Part shown: positions 10,581 through 22,620 of the stretch, in pieces
How positions within the stretch are numbered: the first letter of the stretch is position 1
Layout of the letters: the number at the start of each line of letters is the position of its first letter
Origin: Dactylorhiza incarnata
Taxonomy: Eukaryota; Streptophyta; Magnoliopsida; Asparagales; Orchidaceae
Reading direction: 5' to 3'
Length of the DNA: 64,000 nt
Assembly (NCBI GenBank): GCA_033032865.1
Contig: JAWHQI010000258.1
Coordinates: 3,720,001-3,784,000 of the forward strand
Translations under genes and position numbers: made by a program
The notes under the pieces: generated by a model
What the model saw: only the letters and a program-made list of their open reading frames with translations
Told to the model about the DNA's origin: nothing
The model's database searches: none

Positions 10581-11399
10581 CACGCTCACTTTTTGTCTTT
10601 CTAGCATGCTCACATGTTGTCTTTCTAATTTCTCAGATTGCAGGAACGGCTTGTCGCCTTTTTCGTCTACAACAAAGCTGCCCGAACTGCCCAAACTGCC
10701 CGAACTGCCCGAGGACAAGACGGTCATTTACGAAAAATGGCGATCCGTGTGCACTGAACCGGGAAACGTGATTCGTCGCCAGGTGGTTATGGTGGTTACG
10801 ATGGCAAAATTATCGGGCTACCCCCGGCCAAAGCTATAAAAGGAGCCCAGAGCCTTCATTTGTGAGGACCTCGCCTTCTGCACCCCGGGAGAGCTCCTTG
10901 AAGATTTTCACGGAATTCTCATTCAGCACTTGAAGATCTCCGTGGACTTGAAGATTTTCTTCATCCCGAAAGGCGACTCAACATTCTCACTTTTGTTCTC
11001 TTGAGCATCTCACTTTTGTTCTCCCGGAAGGCGACTCAGCATTCTCACTTTTGTTCTCCAATATTCTCAGAAGGAAAAAAGATTTAGTTTGTCTATAGGT
11101 GGTCTGTCACCTTCGAGACACACACACACTCTCTCTCTATTATTGTAACGAGCAGCGGCCTGTCGCGCTCGAGTTCTAAGTCTCTAATTGTAACCCCTCA
11201 GAAAATAGTGGAAGTTGGTCGGCACAGCTCCGACCACGTGGTTTTTTACCCTTTCTGGGTTTTCCACGTTAAAAATTCTCAGTGTATCCAACGAATCTCT
11301 AATTGACTGTTTGCGCGCTCGGTTCGCTTCCGAGCTAAGGTGGTTCAATTCGACCGGTCTACCAGAGCACCCGAGCGACCCGCCAACGTCTGCTAAGAA

Positions 11400-14300
11400 A
11401 AGATGCGGCCTTCCTCTCCCTTGCGGCAAGGGGGGTTTGGCGGCGGTGGTGGGGGCGGCAAGGAGGATCTGGTTATGGTAATGGTGGCGTGTCTCCGGCG
11501 CACCGGGCGGCAATGGTGCTTGGCAATAATAGGGGCGGCGACAACCGTTGGCGGGATGGTTCTGGCCAGCGTGGGCGTGGGCGGCTTGGGCTGGATGCGG
11601 CGGGCAGCAGCCTTGCGGATGGAGGCCGGCTTCGGGATCGGTCTCCGGGCTCGATTCGTGGAGGCCAACGCCACTACTGGGCGGATGAGGCGGCGCCCAT
11701 CCAGCAGCCCACTGGTGGACCTGGGCAGTTCTTGCCATTGGCGGAGGCGGGCGGCTCTTTGGAGGTATGTGTTGTGACGCACGACGTTTCCCGTAAATTA
11801 TTTTCATGAAGTTAATTATTTTGTTATTACGAATATCGCCAAACAATTACTATTATGTGCTAATTAAGAATATAATTATGCGATAACCAATATCCCCTAT
11901 GATGAAATGTAAAACAGTGAAAGGAATGAGTGTGTTCAAAAAGGGTGTGCTGCTATCTATTACCTATTTGGGGGTGTTGTTATCTTGGTATAAGTATGAG
12001 CTTGATGTGCTGATATTTGGGATGCTATTGGCTATGATGGTGTGCTAAATATTGATGTGTTATCCAGTTGGTAGTTTGCCATTCATGTGCTAATAGCAAT
12101 TTCTATTTGGGCTATTGTTGCTATCAGCTATGTTGGTGTGATGTTAGCAAATTGTTGGGCATTTTTATTAGTGGTTGTTAAAGGCGGTGGAGGATTGGAT
12201 CGGCCGATTTATTTCCCTCTCGTTCTTGTTATCGCTAGGGTTTGCCGAAACTCCTTCCTCCTCTCTATTTCTTCCCCTAATTCTCCTGCTTTCTACAAGT
12301 TTTTGGTTGGAGTAAATAAAAGCTAGCAAAGTGTTGATTCGTGTTGGCGCTCATCGGGACTGGTTTTACGAGAGCGAAAGTAGCGATCTTCATCATTTCT
12401 TCTCTTTCCTCTACCCACTGTAAGTCTTCTTCTTGCTTATTCAGATCTGTGTGTTTGGATTCATGGCATGCACACTATTGTGAGATAAGGGGGCTGGATT
12501 TGTGGTGTTTTTGGTTCTTTAGACCTACTGTTTTTTTATGTTGGCTGGGAATTCTGTTCTTACCCTGCTGTGGAGTTCCTGTAATGGTTCGGGAGGGACT
12601 TTTTTAGGCAAGAATGTGTGTGCTTGGGCGGCTGTTGCAATTGTTTATGTGCCCTGCAGTGCTGCCCAGTTCCGGGATTTCTAATTTATGTGTGTATGTG
12701 CTGAAGTTATGCAGTCCAGTGATCCTATAATCTGTTTGGGTCTTTTTGTTTTATGAATGGGCCGACTGCTCTTCTAATTTTGTTGTGGTGGCCAATTAAA
12801 ATGGCTGCTATGCTTGTGCTTGCCCTGTTTCCTCCCTTGGTTGGCCGACTGCTGCCCTTTTCAGCCTTGCTGTTATAATTGTAGTACCTGCAACAGGCTG
12901 CAGATTTTGTTATTTTGGTGTCCCTTATGCTGGCCGGCTGCTTTTGGTTCAGATATCTGCTGTTTTCTGTTAGTAATACTGCTGTAGTTTACTCTAATAG
13001 CTGCTAATTCTTTGGTCAGCTGCTGTCCCTTATGTTACTCCAGCATTTCTGTATTTCTAATTGTCCCTTAAGCTGCCCCTTATAAATGTGTCTCTCTTAT
13101 ATTCAGGGAGGGTTGTTTGCATTTGAGTCCCATAGTTAAGTCTACGTCGACCCTAGGAATCATCGTCATAACTATTATGTGATGCAACCTCAATAGTGTA
13201 AACATTTTTATTAATACAATTACTAAACAGATATCGGAGGATGGCATCCCGCAATAGACATGACGATGAAGTGGGGCATGACAATGGAAAGGAAAAAGGA
13301 ACTGTGAGACCTATTTGTTTAATCTATGCATAGTTTTCAACTATTTTCTGCTATACGCACTTTTATGTACTAAAAGAAAAAGATGTTTATGGTATGTGAT
13401 GATATGAAGCATGCTTATAAATCACTGAAACTAATTCTCGCTAGAATGTATGGCCTTGTATAAGGCAAACAGGCGAATGAAAAGTCCGAGGGGATTTAAA
13501 ATAAAATAAATCACCGTATGTAAACGTGTCGACACGAGGTTTTATTACGAGCGAATGAACTGCTAGCATATGAATGAATATATGAATATGTAGATTCCAA
13601 ACTAGTTTTGGAACATGAAGACCCTTCGGGGTGGGCCCAAAGCATGAAATATGAATGAACCATGTATATGAAAAATGAAATGGATTCACTCGCCCCTAAT
13701 AATTCCTAATGAGTAGAATTTATGAATGATAATTGTATGGAATACTCCTTTACTCTTGTACCTACACATGTTTACGATTACTGTACCTGTTATACAACTG
13801 CTCGTACACATTGCTTAGTACTGCTTTTACCTGTTTATAGAAATGTTTATAGAAATGTTATACATAATATTATTATGATGCATGCTTGACTGTATAGTAG
13901 GTTAAAGAAATAGCGCCTCGCTTAGTCTTTATGAAAGACTAACGGTTTCAAATGCTAAATTTTTAGGTACAGAGAAGTCGCAAGCCAGTCACCGTTAGAG
14001 ATGTGAAGAATAACTCCTTTCCTTAGGAGTTTTGTACTTAGTTTTTATATCGTTATAGAAACTCATGTTTAGCCATGTATAATTAATTTTGGACTTCTTT
14101 GGACTTGTATAAAAATGTAATAGTGTATTTTGTGGCTTATATGTACATACTCATTGTGAATAAATGCTGGAAATGTTTTTCTATCCCTTTTGATGCGCAT
14201 ATGGATTAATGAGAACAGGTTATGATAGTACTTTTGATTGTGGCGGTCTACGGGCCGTTACATGTGTTGGAGCCCAGATTCGGGGCAAATCTGTTGCGCC

Positions 14301-15972
14301 TTCTTTGGAAGATGATGGTGGAACCCAATCAGGTATGTCGGGAAACCTTGATGATGTGTTGATTGATGAGGAGATGGAGCCTGGTGAGGGCGAGGAGGAA
14401 GGGGAACTTGCTGTTGTGCAAGGTAGTGCTGCAGTTTTTGAACATGCAAACCGCATGCCAGCTGCTCGACGAAATGCCGCCTCAAGTTCTGCGGCGAATT
14501 CGGTCCGTTTTGGGGCACCTGCTGCCCCGTCTTGGCAGCATAAGGACCCTGCTGCCTGCCATGACCCCTCCTTGGATGCGCCCTCGTGTAGCAACCCGCC
14601 GCTTGGCCCCTGCACTGAAGATGTTCGACAAAATGCCGAGGCGCATTTCCGCCCCCCCCCCCCCCCTCGGCTTGGGACCGCAAGGGTGTTGTGCCGCTCG
14701 GTGACATTCCAGGGCTGGACGACATTGCTCCGGATGGGTCGCCCATTGCGATGATTGACGAGGTGGCGGCGCGCACTTTGACGGATATTTCGTTCTCCGT
14801 GGTTGGCAAGTTCTTGGGCCGGCGGTTGCCCGCGCATGTTATTGAAGCGGAGCTTCGAAAATGCTGGGAGAGATTTGGCGTCTTCCGTTTCTTGTTGCTA
14901 AGAGCGAACTGTTTTTTATGTATCTTCTTGTCCGCGGAGGCCCGGGACTGTGTTCTTCAAGGCGGCCCTTGGTTTCTCAATGGATGTATTATTGGTATGG
15001 ATGAGTGAACGTCGGGCTTTGACCCCTCTTCATTCAAAGGTCTGTCGTCGCCTGTTTGGGTGCGGCTTCCGCACCTCCCACTGCTGTTTTGGGACCGCTC
15101 TAACATTGCCCGCATTGCGGCCCGGGTGGGTAAACCGCTTTGGATTGACTCGACGACAAACGATTGGTGTAGGATGGAGTATGCTCGCGTCTGCATTCGT
15201 CTGGATCTGTCCAAGCCTCTTCCCGGCGGGGTTGAAGTTACGAGCACCTTTATGAATTTTGTGCAGGTCGTAGAGTATGAGGGGCTCCCAACCTTGTGCT
15301 CTTTTTGTGGCTGTGTTGGCCATGGTGATGGGGCGTGTCTCCCTCCGCCGCAGGTACAGCGCCCTGCTCCCCCCAGCCCGCCCCTCCCATCAAGCTGCTC
15401 CTCCGCCTGCTCCCGCCCCTCCTATGCCGCGGGGACAGCCTCCTGCTGATGGCACGATGTCGGCCGGTGTGCTCGGATCCGGTCCTTGGAGTGTGGACAA
15501 GCAGCGCCGCCGCCGTCGCCGCGCGGTCGGGAAGACCCCGCTTTAGCATCCCGCCCCTCCCGTCCAGCCCGCCTCGGGTCGCCGCCCCCCGGCTGCTGCT
15601 GTGCGGCCCCCTGCTCCTGCCCAGCCTCCGGAGCTGTGTGGGCTTGTTCCTCGTGAGGCCTGCCCGCCAGGGGTGCCGAACCCGCAGGCTTTATGCCTGC
15701 TGCCCGGTGATCCCTTGGACAGCACCGAGCCGGATTTGGAGAAGCTTCCCGATGCAGCTGCGGTGATTGGGACAGAGTTGGTCCCCTTCTCCATGGATGC
15801 TACGTCGGCACCAAATGCACCTCGGGTGCACCGCGCGAATGCTGGACGAGAGGCTATCTACCCTCTTGAGCCACTGCGGGTGATTGCGCAATCTGATTTT
15901 GGTTCTAACAAGCGTCCAAGGGATGACTGTTTTACCGACGGCGGGGACGCATCCTCTCCAAGGGGCCCATGA
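11400..15972 (+). pseudogene. LINE ORF1 (gag-like, zinc knuckle), split by a solo LTR and frameshifted
   Basis: The N-terminal Gly/Arg-rich part reads GGSGYGNGG...PLAEAGGSLEVC up to 11772. It continues in the same frame at 14263 with VGAQIRGKS once the solo LTR is removed. A DUF4283-like region follows (GKFLGRRLP..., SSPVWVRLPHLPLLFWD, around 14800-15100), then a zinc knuckle (CSFCGCVGHGDGAC, around 15300-15340) and the typical GPWSVDKQRRRRRR segment (around 15480-15520). Lesions are a frame change at the 15-C run (14652-14666), a TGA at 15006-15008 where WTSGF would be expected, a frame change near 15380 and a TAG at 15544-15546. The final TGA (15970-15972) overlaps the ORF2 ATG by four bases. 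Confidence 0.78.
11773..14262. mobile_element. Solo LTR inserted in LINE ORF1, with perfect 5-bp TSD
   Basis: The insertion begins TGTGACGCACG and ends GGGCCGTTACA, so its ends are TGT...ACA as expected of an LTR. It is flanked by TGTGT at 11768-11772 and 14263-14267. Deleting the insertion plus one TGTGT rejoins the LINE ORF1 frame without a gap. No gag, pol, primer-binding site or polypurine tract is inside. At 2,490 bp it is long, and the terminal GTTACA resembles some plant gypsy LTRs, but the family is not proven. Open frames inside (for example 12087-12326 and 13441-13689) show no domain. Its transcription direction was not determined. Confidence 0.85.
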
Positions 15973-18900
15973 CGAGCCTCCTTATGTGGAATTGTAGGGG
16001 GGCTCGGAAGCCAGCTACTGGGCATCTTCTCCGCGATCTCATTGTGCGGTGGGGGGTTCCCTTGGTTGGTTTGTCTGAGACGATGGTGGAGGATCTTTCA
16101 AGGCGTGATGTGGATCGGTTGGCGGGTAGGAATTGGGATTTTGTCCATCAACCGTCAGTTGGTAGGTCGGGGGGTATTGCGCTGCTGTGACAGAGTGATG
16201 TGGTTCAGTTTGTGCCAGTTTCTCTATCTCGGCAATGCGTTATTGGAGATGTTACTTTCCCTGATAAGCGCTGTTGGCGGGTGGTGTTCGTTTATGCGAA
16301 TAAGGATGCTTGTATTCGGAGACAGTTGTGGTCTCTGCTGGAGCAGTTTGCGACCCCGGATCTCCCGATGCTGGTGGGGGGTGACTTTAACTGCCTGCTG
16401 CGGCCGGAGGAGCGGCGCGGTATTCGGCCCTTTGTGTATTCTCAGGGGCCTCTGGAGATGGATGCGGCTCTGGCGGATCTGGACCTGCAGGAGTTGGGGT
16501 TCACGTGCCCGGCCTTTACTTGGTGTAACAATCAGCCCGGGCTTGGGCGTGTGTTAGGGCGCTTGGATCGGGTTTTTGTCAACTCGGTGGGTATGGATGT
16601 TATTCCATTAGGCACTGTGCGACACCTACCTCGGGTTGGCTCTGACCACTGTCCTCTCCTTGTGGCTTTGGGGGCGATGCAGGCTGCGCGACCAACCAGG
16701 TGGTTCAGGTTTGAGGATACTTGGCTTTCGTACCCGATGGTGCGGCAGGTGGTCTCTCGCTCTTGGCTTAAGGCGGATGTTGGTGGCAGTGCGGAGGTTC
16801 TACAACGGAAGTGTCGCCGTACCCTTCGGACCCTTTTCTTTTGGAGCAAGAACAAGCTCAAGGATCTGGGGGCCCGGAAGGAAACGCTGGAGGCGGAGAT
16901 TGTGGAGCTCCAGCGGTTGGAGAGCTTGGATGGTGGCATCTCGGAGGACCAGACCCGAGCTCTTATTGCGGCGGTTAAGGAGCTCTTGAGCACTCATGCT
17001 AGGTTGGCCACTTGGTGGAGGCAAAGGGCCAAGGTGCAGTGGATCAATGATGGTGATGCGAACACCCACTATTTTCACTCCATTGCTTCTGCGCATCAGC
17101 GCCGGAATCAGATCTCTCAGGTTGAGCTTGAGGATGGCGTCCTTGTTGAGGATCTGGAGGATATTGAGGCGACTTTCTTAGACTTCTTTGATCGAAAGTG
17201 GGAGTGTGCACCTCCTGTCCTTGATGGCTGGCCTCTCTTGCCATCCTCGCGGCGACTTGATGGTGAGGCGGCCTCCCTGTTGCTGAAGGAGGTTTCTGTG
17301 GAAGAGATTTGGGGCGTCATCAAGGCCATGAAGGCCAACCGTGCTCCGGGCATGGACGATATTACTGCTTCCTTTTTTTTCCATTTCTGGCCAATTGTGT
17401 GTTCCACTGTTTGCAGGGCCATTTGCGATTTCTTTGCTCTTGGTCGCATGCCCAGCGAGTGGAAGGAGACATTGGTGGTACTCATTCCGAAGTGCCCCAA
17501 TGCATCTCGACCGGACCGGTTTCGGCCTATTAGTCTTTGCCAGACCATCTATAAGGTGGCAGCGAAGATCCTTGTGGATCGCATGAAGGAGCTCCTTCCT
17601 TCGCTTATCTCTGAGGAGCAGGGGGTCTTTGTTCCTGGGCGCTCTATTTCCCACCAGTGCTTTGTCGCTCAGGAGGTGGTGCACAAGTTGGCGACCTCGA
17701 CCTCAATGACAGGATTCCTCGCATTGAAGGTCGACATGGAGCAGGCGTACGCCAAGATGTCGTGGGATACGCTGGGGCGGGTTCTGGACATGTTTGGGTT
17801 CCCGGAGAGGTTTGCTAGATGGATTCTGCAGTGTGTAGAGGGGCCGCAGTTTGCGCTACTTCTCAACGGGCGACGTACGAGGTGGATCAAGGCGAGTTGC
17901 AGCTTTCGGCAGGGCTGCCCCTTATCACCTTTTCTGTTTGTTTTGTGCTCTGAGCTGCTCTCGCTTGCCTTCAGTCAGCGGGGGAACTCATTGGGCGTTA
18001 TGGTGGCGGCCTCTGGCCCACGGATCTCTCATTTGTTGTACGCTGACGACATCTTCATCACCTCGGATGCCATCACGTCGTGTGTGGATCAGTGTCTTGC
18101 TGTGTTGCAAGAGTACTGCTCCTGGACTGGGCAGCGGATCAACAGGTCGAAGTCCATGGTCATGTTTGGCAAGTCCACCCATAGGTGGCAGTGTAGCAGG
18201 CTGACTCACCGTTTGGGCTTTCAGAGGGTCCGCGAGTTCACTTACTTGGGCATTACACTGGCTTTGCGTAAGTTGAAGCGCTCTGACTTTTCACACCTGC
18301 TTCTGAAGGTGGCGGAGAAGGTTCGTGCTTGGGGGAACCGACACCTATCCTTGGTTGGCCGGGCCACCCTCGTCAACTCGGCGCTATTGGCCACGCCGAT
18401 GTTCCTTTATACACACTGTCACGTGCCTCGCTCGGTCCAGGAGTCTATAGAGCGGTTGGCGCGGTTTTTTCTGTGGCAGAAAGGCCCCTCCCAGCGTGGG
18501 ATGCATTATGTTAGCTGGGAGCACTGTTGCTCTCCAGTGGTCGGGGGAGGGCTTGGGTTCCATGGGGTAAGTAGATGGCAGGGCTCTTTACGGGCAAAGT
18601 TCGCCTGGGAGCTGATGCAGTCGGGTTCTTCCCTTTTCCACAGGGTGATTTCTGCTCGGTACACTGGCCGTCTTTGGCGGGAGGGGGTCACTCGACGCGA
18701 CTCTCCGGTGTGGCGGCTCATCAGGAATGGTGTTGAGTGCCTTCGTCCTCTGCTTCGCTGGAAGATTGCGGATGGGGAGTCTGTGGATGTGCTCGCTCAC
18801 GCTTGGATTCTCGACCGGCCTTTGTCTCGGTGGCCCACTTTTGCTAACTGCGCCGCGCTGGAGTCGATCCGGGTGTCAGCTTTTGTGATGCCTGGTGACG

Positions 18901-20057
18901 GGTGGGATGCTTCCGCTCTATCTCAGTTTCTTGGGTCGGACCTTGTTGAGCTCATCCTCCAGATCCCTCTTCACAGCTCGCAACCCCAGGACAGGCCGGA
19001 GCTCTGCACCCGCCTCAGCGGCCGATCAGTTGCCTCCCTTACTTTCATGGCCCAGTTCGATGGGACTCGTACGGATTTCAGCTGGCTTCGGAAGCTGAAG
19101 CTTCACCCGCGGGAGCGGATGTTTTGGTGGCGGCTTCTCTGGGATGCTATCCCCACCCGTGCGTGGCTTGCCCGTCGGGGTCTTTCTGCTGAGCGTGGAT
19201 GTCCTTGGGGTTGCACTTTAGAGGAGACCCGAGACCATCTGGTCTCGGACTGCTGTTGTCTTGTGGCCATCCGGGTCGCTCTTCGGCGATGGGGCTACAT
19301 CATTCCTTCATTCTCCAGTTGGGAGAGTGCGCGTGACTTTCTCTCCTCCGCCTCTGCCGGTGCACAAGGTACGATGCGAGTTTTTTGCTGTGCGGTTTAC
19401 CAAGCATGGCGTGGCCGCAATGCCAAGGTTCACCATGGGGAGGTGGCGACCTTTACGGTTATGGCAGCAACCATCGTTGAGAACCTCTCCATTTTGCATA
19501 CTCTACCAGCACAGGGGCACTGGGGTACCACCCAGCCTCATCGGCTGTCGACACCACTCTCTTGGTGCCCCCCGCCCCCTGGATGGATAAAGTTCAATGT
19601 GGATGGTTCGCTTTCCTCGTCTGGGCTTGCTGGGCTTGGGATGGTGGCTCGTGACGATCGAGGTGCTCTCGTCTTTGCTGCTGGGATCTCGATGCTGCAT
19701 TGGGATCCTGGCGGAGTGGAGCTGGCGGCGATTTTGGCGCTGAAGGATCAGATTGCCCCTTCTTTATATGGGACTTGCGGAGCTATTATAGAGGGCGACT
19801 GTCGTACCCTTATGGATAGCTGTGCTGCTGGGATGAGACGGGACGACTTGAGCGTGACAGTGGATGGCGACGAAGACTTCTCATTTCTGAGCGGCTTTCC
19901 CCAGCTTCGGTTCCAGCATATTGGCCGTGAGGGCAATAGAGTTGCTGATTTTTGTGCGCGTTTTGCCCTTCGGGGAAATTTTGTTCGGCTGGACGTTGAT
20001 AGCACCCAGACTGAGTTTGCCGAGCTTGTTCGGGTGGACTTAGATGACATGCTGTAG
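15969..20057 (+). pseudogene. LINE ORF2 polyprotein: endonuclease, reverse transcriptase, zinc-binding domain, RNase H (one internal stop)
   Basis: The frame spans 1,362 codons and is open except for a TGA at 16188-16190 (GGIALL-stop-QSD, where Trp is usual; a single G-to-A change would explain it). Domains: an AP-type endonuclease (residues about 1-235; MWNCRG, LSETM, GGDFNC near 137, SDHCPL near 225), reverse transcriptase (about 440-715; VLIPKCPNASRPDRFRPIS, LKVDMEQAY, FRQGCPLSPFLF, catalytic YADD at 691-694), a zf-RVT-like segment (about 1036-1105; CPWGCTLEETRDHLVSDC) and RNase H (about 1205-1335; FNVDGS, VELAAI, IEGDC, GREGNRVADF, with the four acidic residues in place). Translation probably reinitiates from ORF1 at the ATGA overlap. 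The long uninterrupted frame implies a fairly recent insertion. Confidence 0.9.
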
Positions 20058-20116
20058 TTTTTTTTCTTTTCTTTTTGGTTTTTAATTATATACTATTTGC
20101 ATCTTTAAAAAAAAAC

Positions 20117-20674
20117 ACTATTAACTAATTAATGCGGGAAAAAAATTATACACATGCCATTAATTTTCTATCTTTAATTTTTCAAATCAAATTGATGAAT
20201 TTTCATTATTACTTTTTCAAATCAATTTTAATAAAATTGACATGCCTAACAACATTATATCATTCCTAATAAGTAATAACAAGCAATTTTGAATGTTTCA
20301 TAAAAAAGTAATTTTTTCTTTTTTATATTATGAAGATATATAATAATAATAAATATTAAATGTGTATATAAGAATTAAATATATTATGGAGATTAAAAGT
20401 AACTCAAATAATGAAATAATACATACCCCGTGAATAATAATATCTCCACGTTCTAAATGCTACTCAACATGCAATTCTCATTGCACAGTCCAAAATCAAA
20501 TATTAAACACATGGCGAGTACAGGGATCCGACATAAAATATTAATATTAAAATAAATAATATTTCGAATGTCGAAATTTGATAAAAATCAAAATATTCCA
20601 TCATCGATCGTCGGAGTTATGGAGCTCTAATCGAAAAACCGTTGTTGGCACCATACTCACGACGAGGAGATGAA
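20117..20674. other. AT-rich DNA, nothing recognisable
   Basis: Low-complexity AT-rich sequence between the LINE 3' end and a TIR element. No open frame or repeat of note was seen. Confidence 0.5.
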
Positions 20675-21475
20675 GGGTTCATTTGGTTTAGCGTTTTTGT
20701 CCGGCATGTTTTCAGGAAACGTGATCGGGGATTAAAATGTCGTTTGTTTTTCCGCCTCGTTTCCACCCGCTCTGCGTTTCTCCCAGTTCAAAAAATGGCG
20801 TGACGAAACGACGGGCTATGCCTCCAGTTCATGGCGTTTGGGCTATCACTGCTTATTCCTCTCTCCGCCATCGCAGAGCCTCGCGCCATTGGAAGCCCAT
20901 GCCGCCGGCGTCGACGCAACCTCCGCCGGCCTGACCGGAACCCACCGGCGGGGTTGCCGGTCTCCGGCGAACCCGCCGGGGGTAGGCCGGCAGGCGCAGG
21001 GAGGCGCAGGGAGGAGGGAGGCGGAGTCACCGCAAATTTTGCAAAAAAAAAAAATAGAAATTGCAAAAAAAAATAATCTATATAAAATTACAAAAACATT
21101 TGTTTTTTATATTATAATATATGTATTAGAATTAGTTTGAATAGTATATAAAATTACAAAAACATTTGTTTTTTATATTATAATATATGTATTAGAATAA
21201 TATATATATATATATATATATTAGAATTTATAAAAAAAGAATACATATATTAGAAATTTATTTTTATATAATTTTTTTTATAAATTTATAATAAAAAATA
21301 TTTATAAAATGCCACCGGCATTGTGCCAAATGATTTTCTGTTTTGAACAGCTCTGCAAACACAGACTACCCAAACAGATCTCCGTTTCCAGCAACCAGTT
21401 TCCACCAGCTCCATTTACAAACCTCTCATTGCAACAACTCCCTTTACAACCGCAACCGCTAAACCAAATGAAGCC
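20675..21475. mobile_element. Small TIR element (about 0.8 kb, non-autonomous)
   Basis: The left end GGGTTCATTTGGTTTAGCG (20675-20693) and the complement of the right end (21457-21475) match at 18 of 19 positions. The trinucleotide GAA occurs immediately outside both ends, but this is weak evidence of a target duplication. The interior has a GC-rich block (20870-21030), AT-rich DNA and no transposase. The end sequence resembles PIF/Harbinger- or hAT-like MITEs, but I cannot assign it. Confidence 0.5.
21081..21198. repeat. 66-bp tandem duplication, AT-rich
   Basis: TATAAAATTACAAAAACATT begins at 21081 and again at 21147, and the copies continue alike through the following TATATGTATTAGAAT. A TA microsatellite follows (about 21199-21222). 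The repeat lies within the TIR element. Confidence 0.85.
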
Positions 21476-21779
21476 GAAGTTTCCTTCAAACGTTTCATCA
21501 ACCTCTGGGGAATTTCATTCGTTTAGGGTTTAAAAGGGGAATTCCATTTGTTCGTGAAATATTCACAACGAAAAAATGTCTGCTTGCTACGTTGTGTCCC
21601 ATTTCAATTCCGACATGTATATATGCATGAGTTGATAATTATTTGTGTATTTATCATTAGTTTCTTTGGTAAAAGAAACTATGACTAAATTTGTAACATT
21701 TAAAATCTGTTAGAGGATTCAGTTTTAGTGTGAAACCATGATTTGAGGATCACTATGTTTAAGAGTACATACTGGTAAT

Positions 21780-22566
21780 CGTGCATAAGTCTATGCTCGT
21801 GCACGGTTGCTCTCGGGACACACGACATCTGCTCGTCCATGGTTGCTTTGAGAGCGTATGAGTTACACCCTTGTGTACCTAAGTGACATCACGTGCCACA
21901 TCCCCCTCTCCCTCTATTTAATGTCATTATCCCCCTCAACCCTCGGTCCACTCGCCGGTCCTAGGGGGGAGGAGGGTCCACTCCCCCGGGCCTTGGGAGG
22001 CGCCTAGTCCCAGGGGCGAGGGGGCCTTCGGTCAACTCGTCTGCTCTCTATGTTAAGGGAGAGGTGGTCTGTTCAGGTGGGTGGGTGGGGGGGGGGAGAG
22101 TAGGCATCTCATCTCCACTCGCCTCCCCCCATGTGCTGGTCGTTCAGGTTCGTGGTTGGGCTGCGGATAGCAGATTTTCGGCTATCCACAACCCACTTTT
22201 TGGGAAGTCTATAAATAGACCCCCATGGGCACCTTAGGAAGGGTTGGTCTCCACCCCTCTCCTCGTATGTGTCTTGTGAGCAAGCACTACCCCCCCTGTC
22301 AGGGAAGGTTGACGGTGAAGTGGTTCTTAGTGCCCTCCAAGGTGCCCAGGCTCAGCATTGGCTTGGGAGGGGAAGCTCTCGTTGAACTTCCGGGTGTGTG
22401 GTGGGACCTCCACGCTGCAGCTTAAGGAGTCAGTTTATGGACTTAGAAGTTTTTCAAGTGTAAAGTTCCTCGGTTCTTAGTGACTGGTCAAAGGTCTCGC
22501 TCAGGTCAAGTAAGGGTTAGCTGCATCCCCCTTGCGAACGTCGAGACCAGTTCTCTGGTTTCAACA
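21780..22566 (+). repeat. Probable 5' LTR (or its 3' part) of the gag-only element
   Basis: TATA box at 22210-22218, a C/G-rich upstream region with a GGTGGGTGGG run (22076-22100), and an end at 22566 (TTTCAACA) three bases before a candidate primer-binding site. The upstream boundary is not defined because no matching 3' LTR is available for comparison. Confidence 0.4.
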
Positions 22567-22620
22567 TTATGGTGCGGTGAGCGTGGAAGCAGCTAGTTCG
22601 GAAAGCTCTGGGCAAGTCTC

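Larger units (their letters stand above)
9440..11395 (+). mobile_element. LTR-like block 2 (solo or truncated retrotransposon LTR)
   Basis: The upstream part consists of two different GC-rich arrays (9542-9795 and 9875-10580). A TATA box follows (TATAAAAG at 10835-10842), then a leader with AGGCGACTCA-CATTCTCACTTTTGTTCTC-type repeats (10970-11060) and a U5-like tail with GTCGGCACAG, CCACGTGG and GGGTTTTCCACG (11216-11270), matching block 1. A LINE begins just downstream and no gag or pol of this element is present. It is probably a truncated element or solo LTR. Ends are approximate. Confidence 0.5.
11400..20116 (+). mobile_element. Near full-length L1-type LINE (plant RNase H-bearing)
   Basis: A non-LTR retrotransposon with ORF1 (nucleic-acid-binding protein with a zinc knuckle), ORF2 (endonuclease, reverse transcriptase, zinc-binding domain, RNase H), a short 3' UTR and an A-rich end (nine A at about 20107-20115). 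A 2,490-bp solo LTR interrupts ORF1 at 11773-14262. Excluding that, the element is about 6.2 kb, a normal length. The 5' end is placed at about 11400, where the Gly-rich ORF1 frame begins and the flanking LTR-like sequence ends. No target duplication was identified around the A tail. Confidence 0.85.

Noticed and set aside
9907..10839. Open frame of 310 codons, Arg/Ser/Ala-rich
   Set aside because: It is the translation of the 77-bp tandem array. All three plus frames are open and the composition follows the repeat.
11403..11782. A separate Gly-rich RNA-binding protein gene
   Set aside because: Its frame runs across the solo-LTR target site straight into LINE ORF1.
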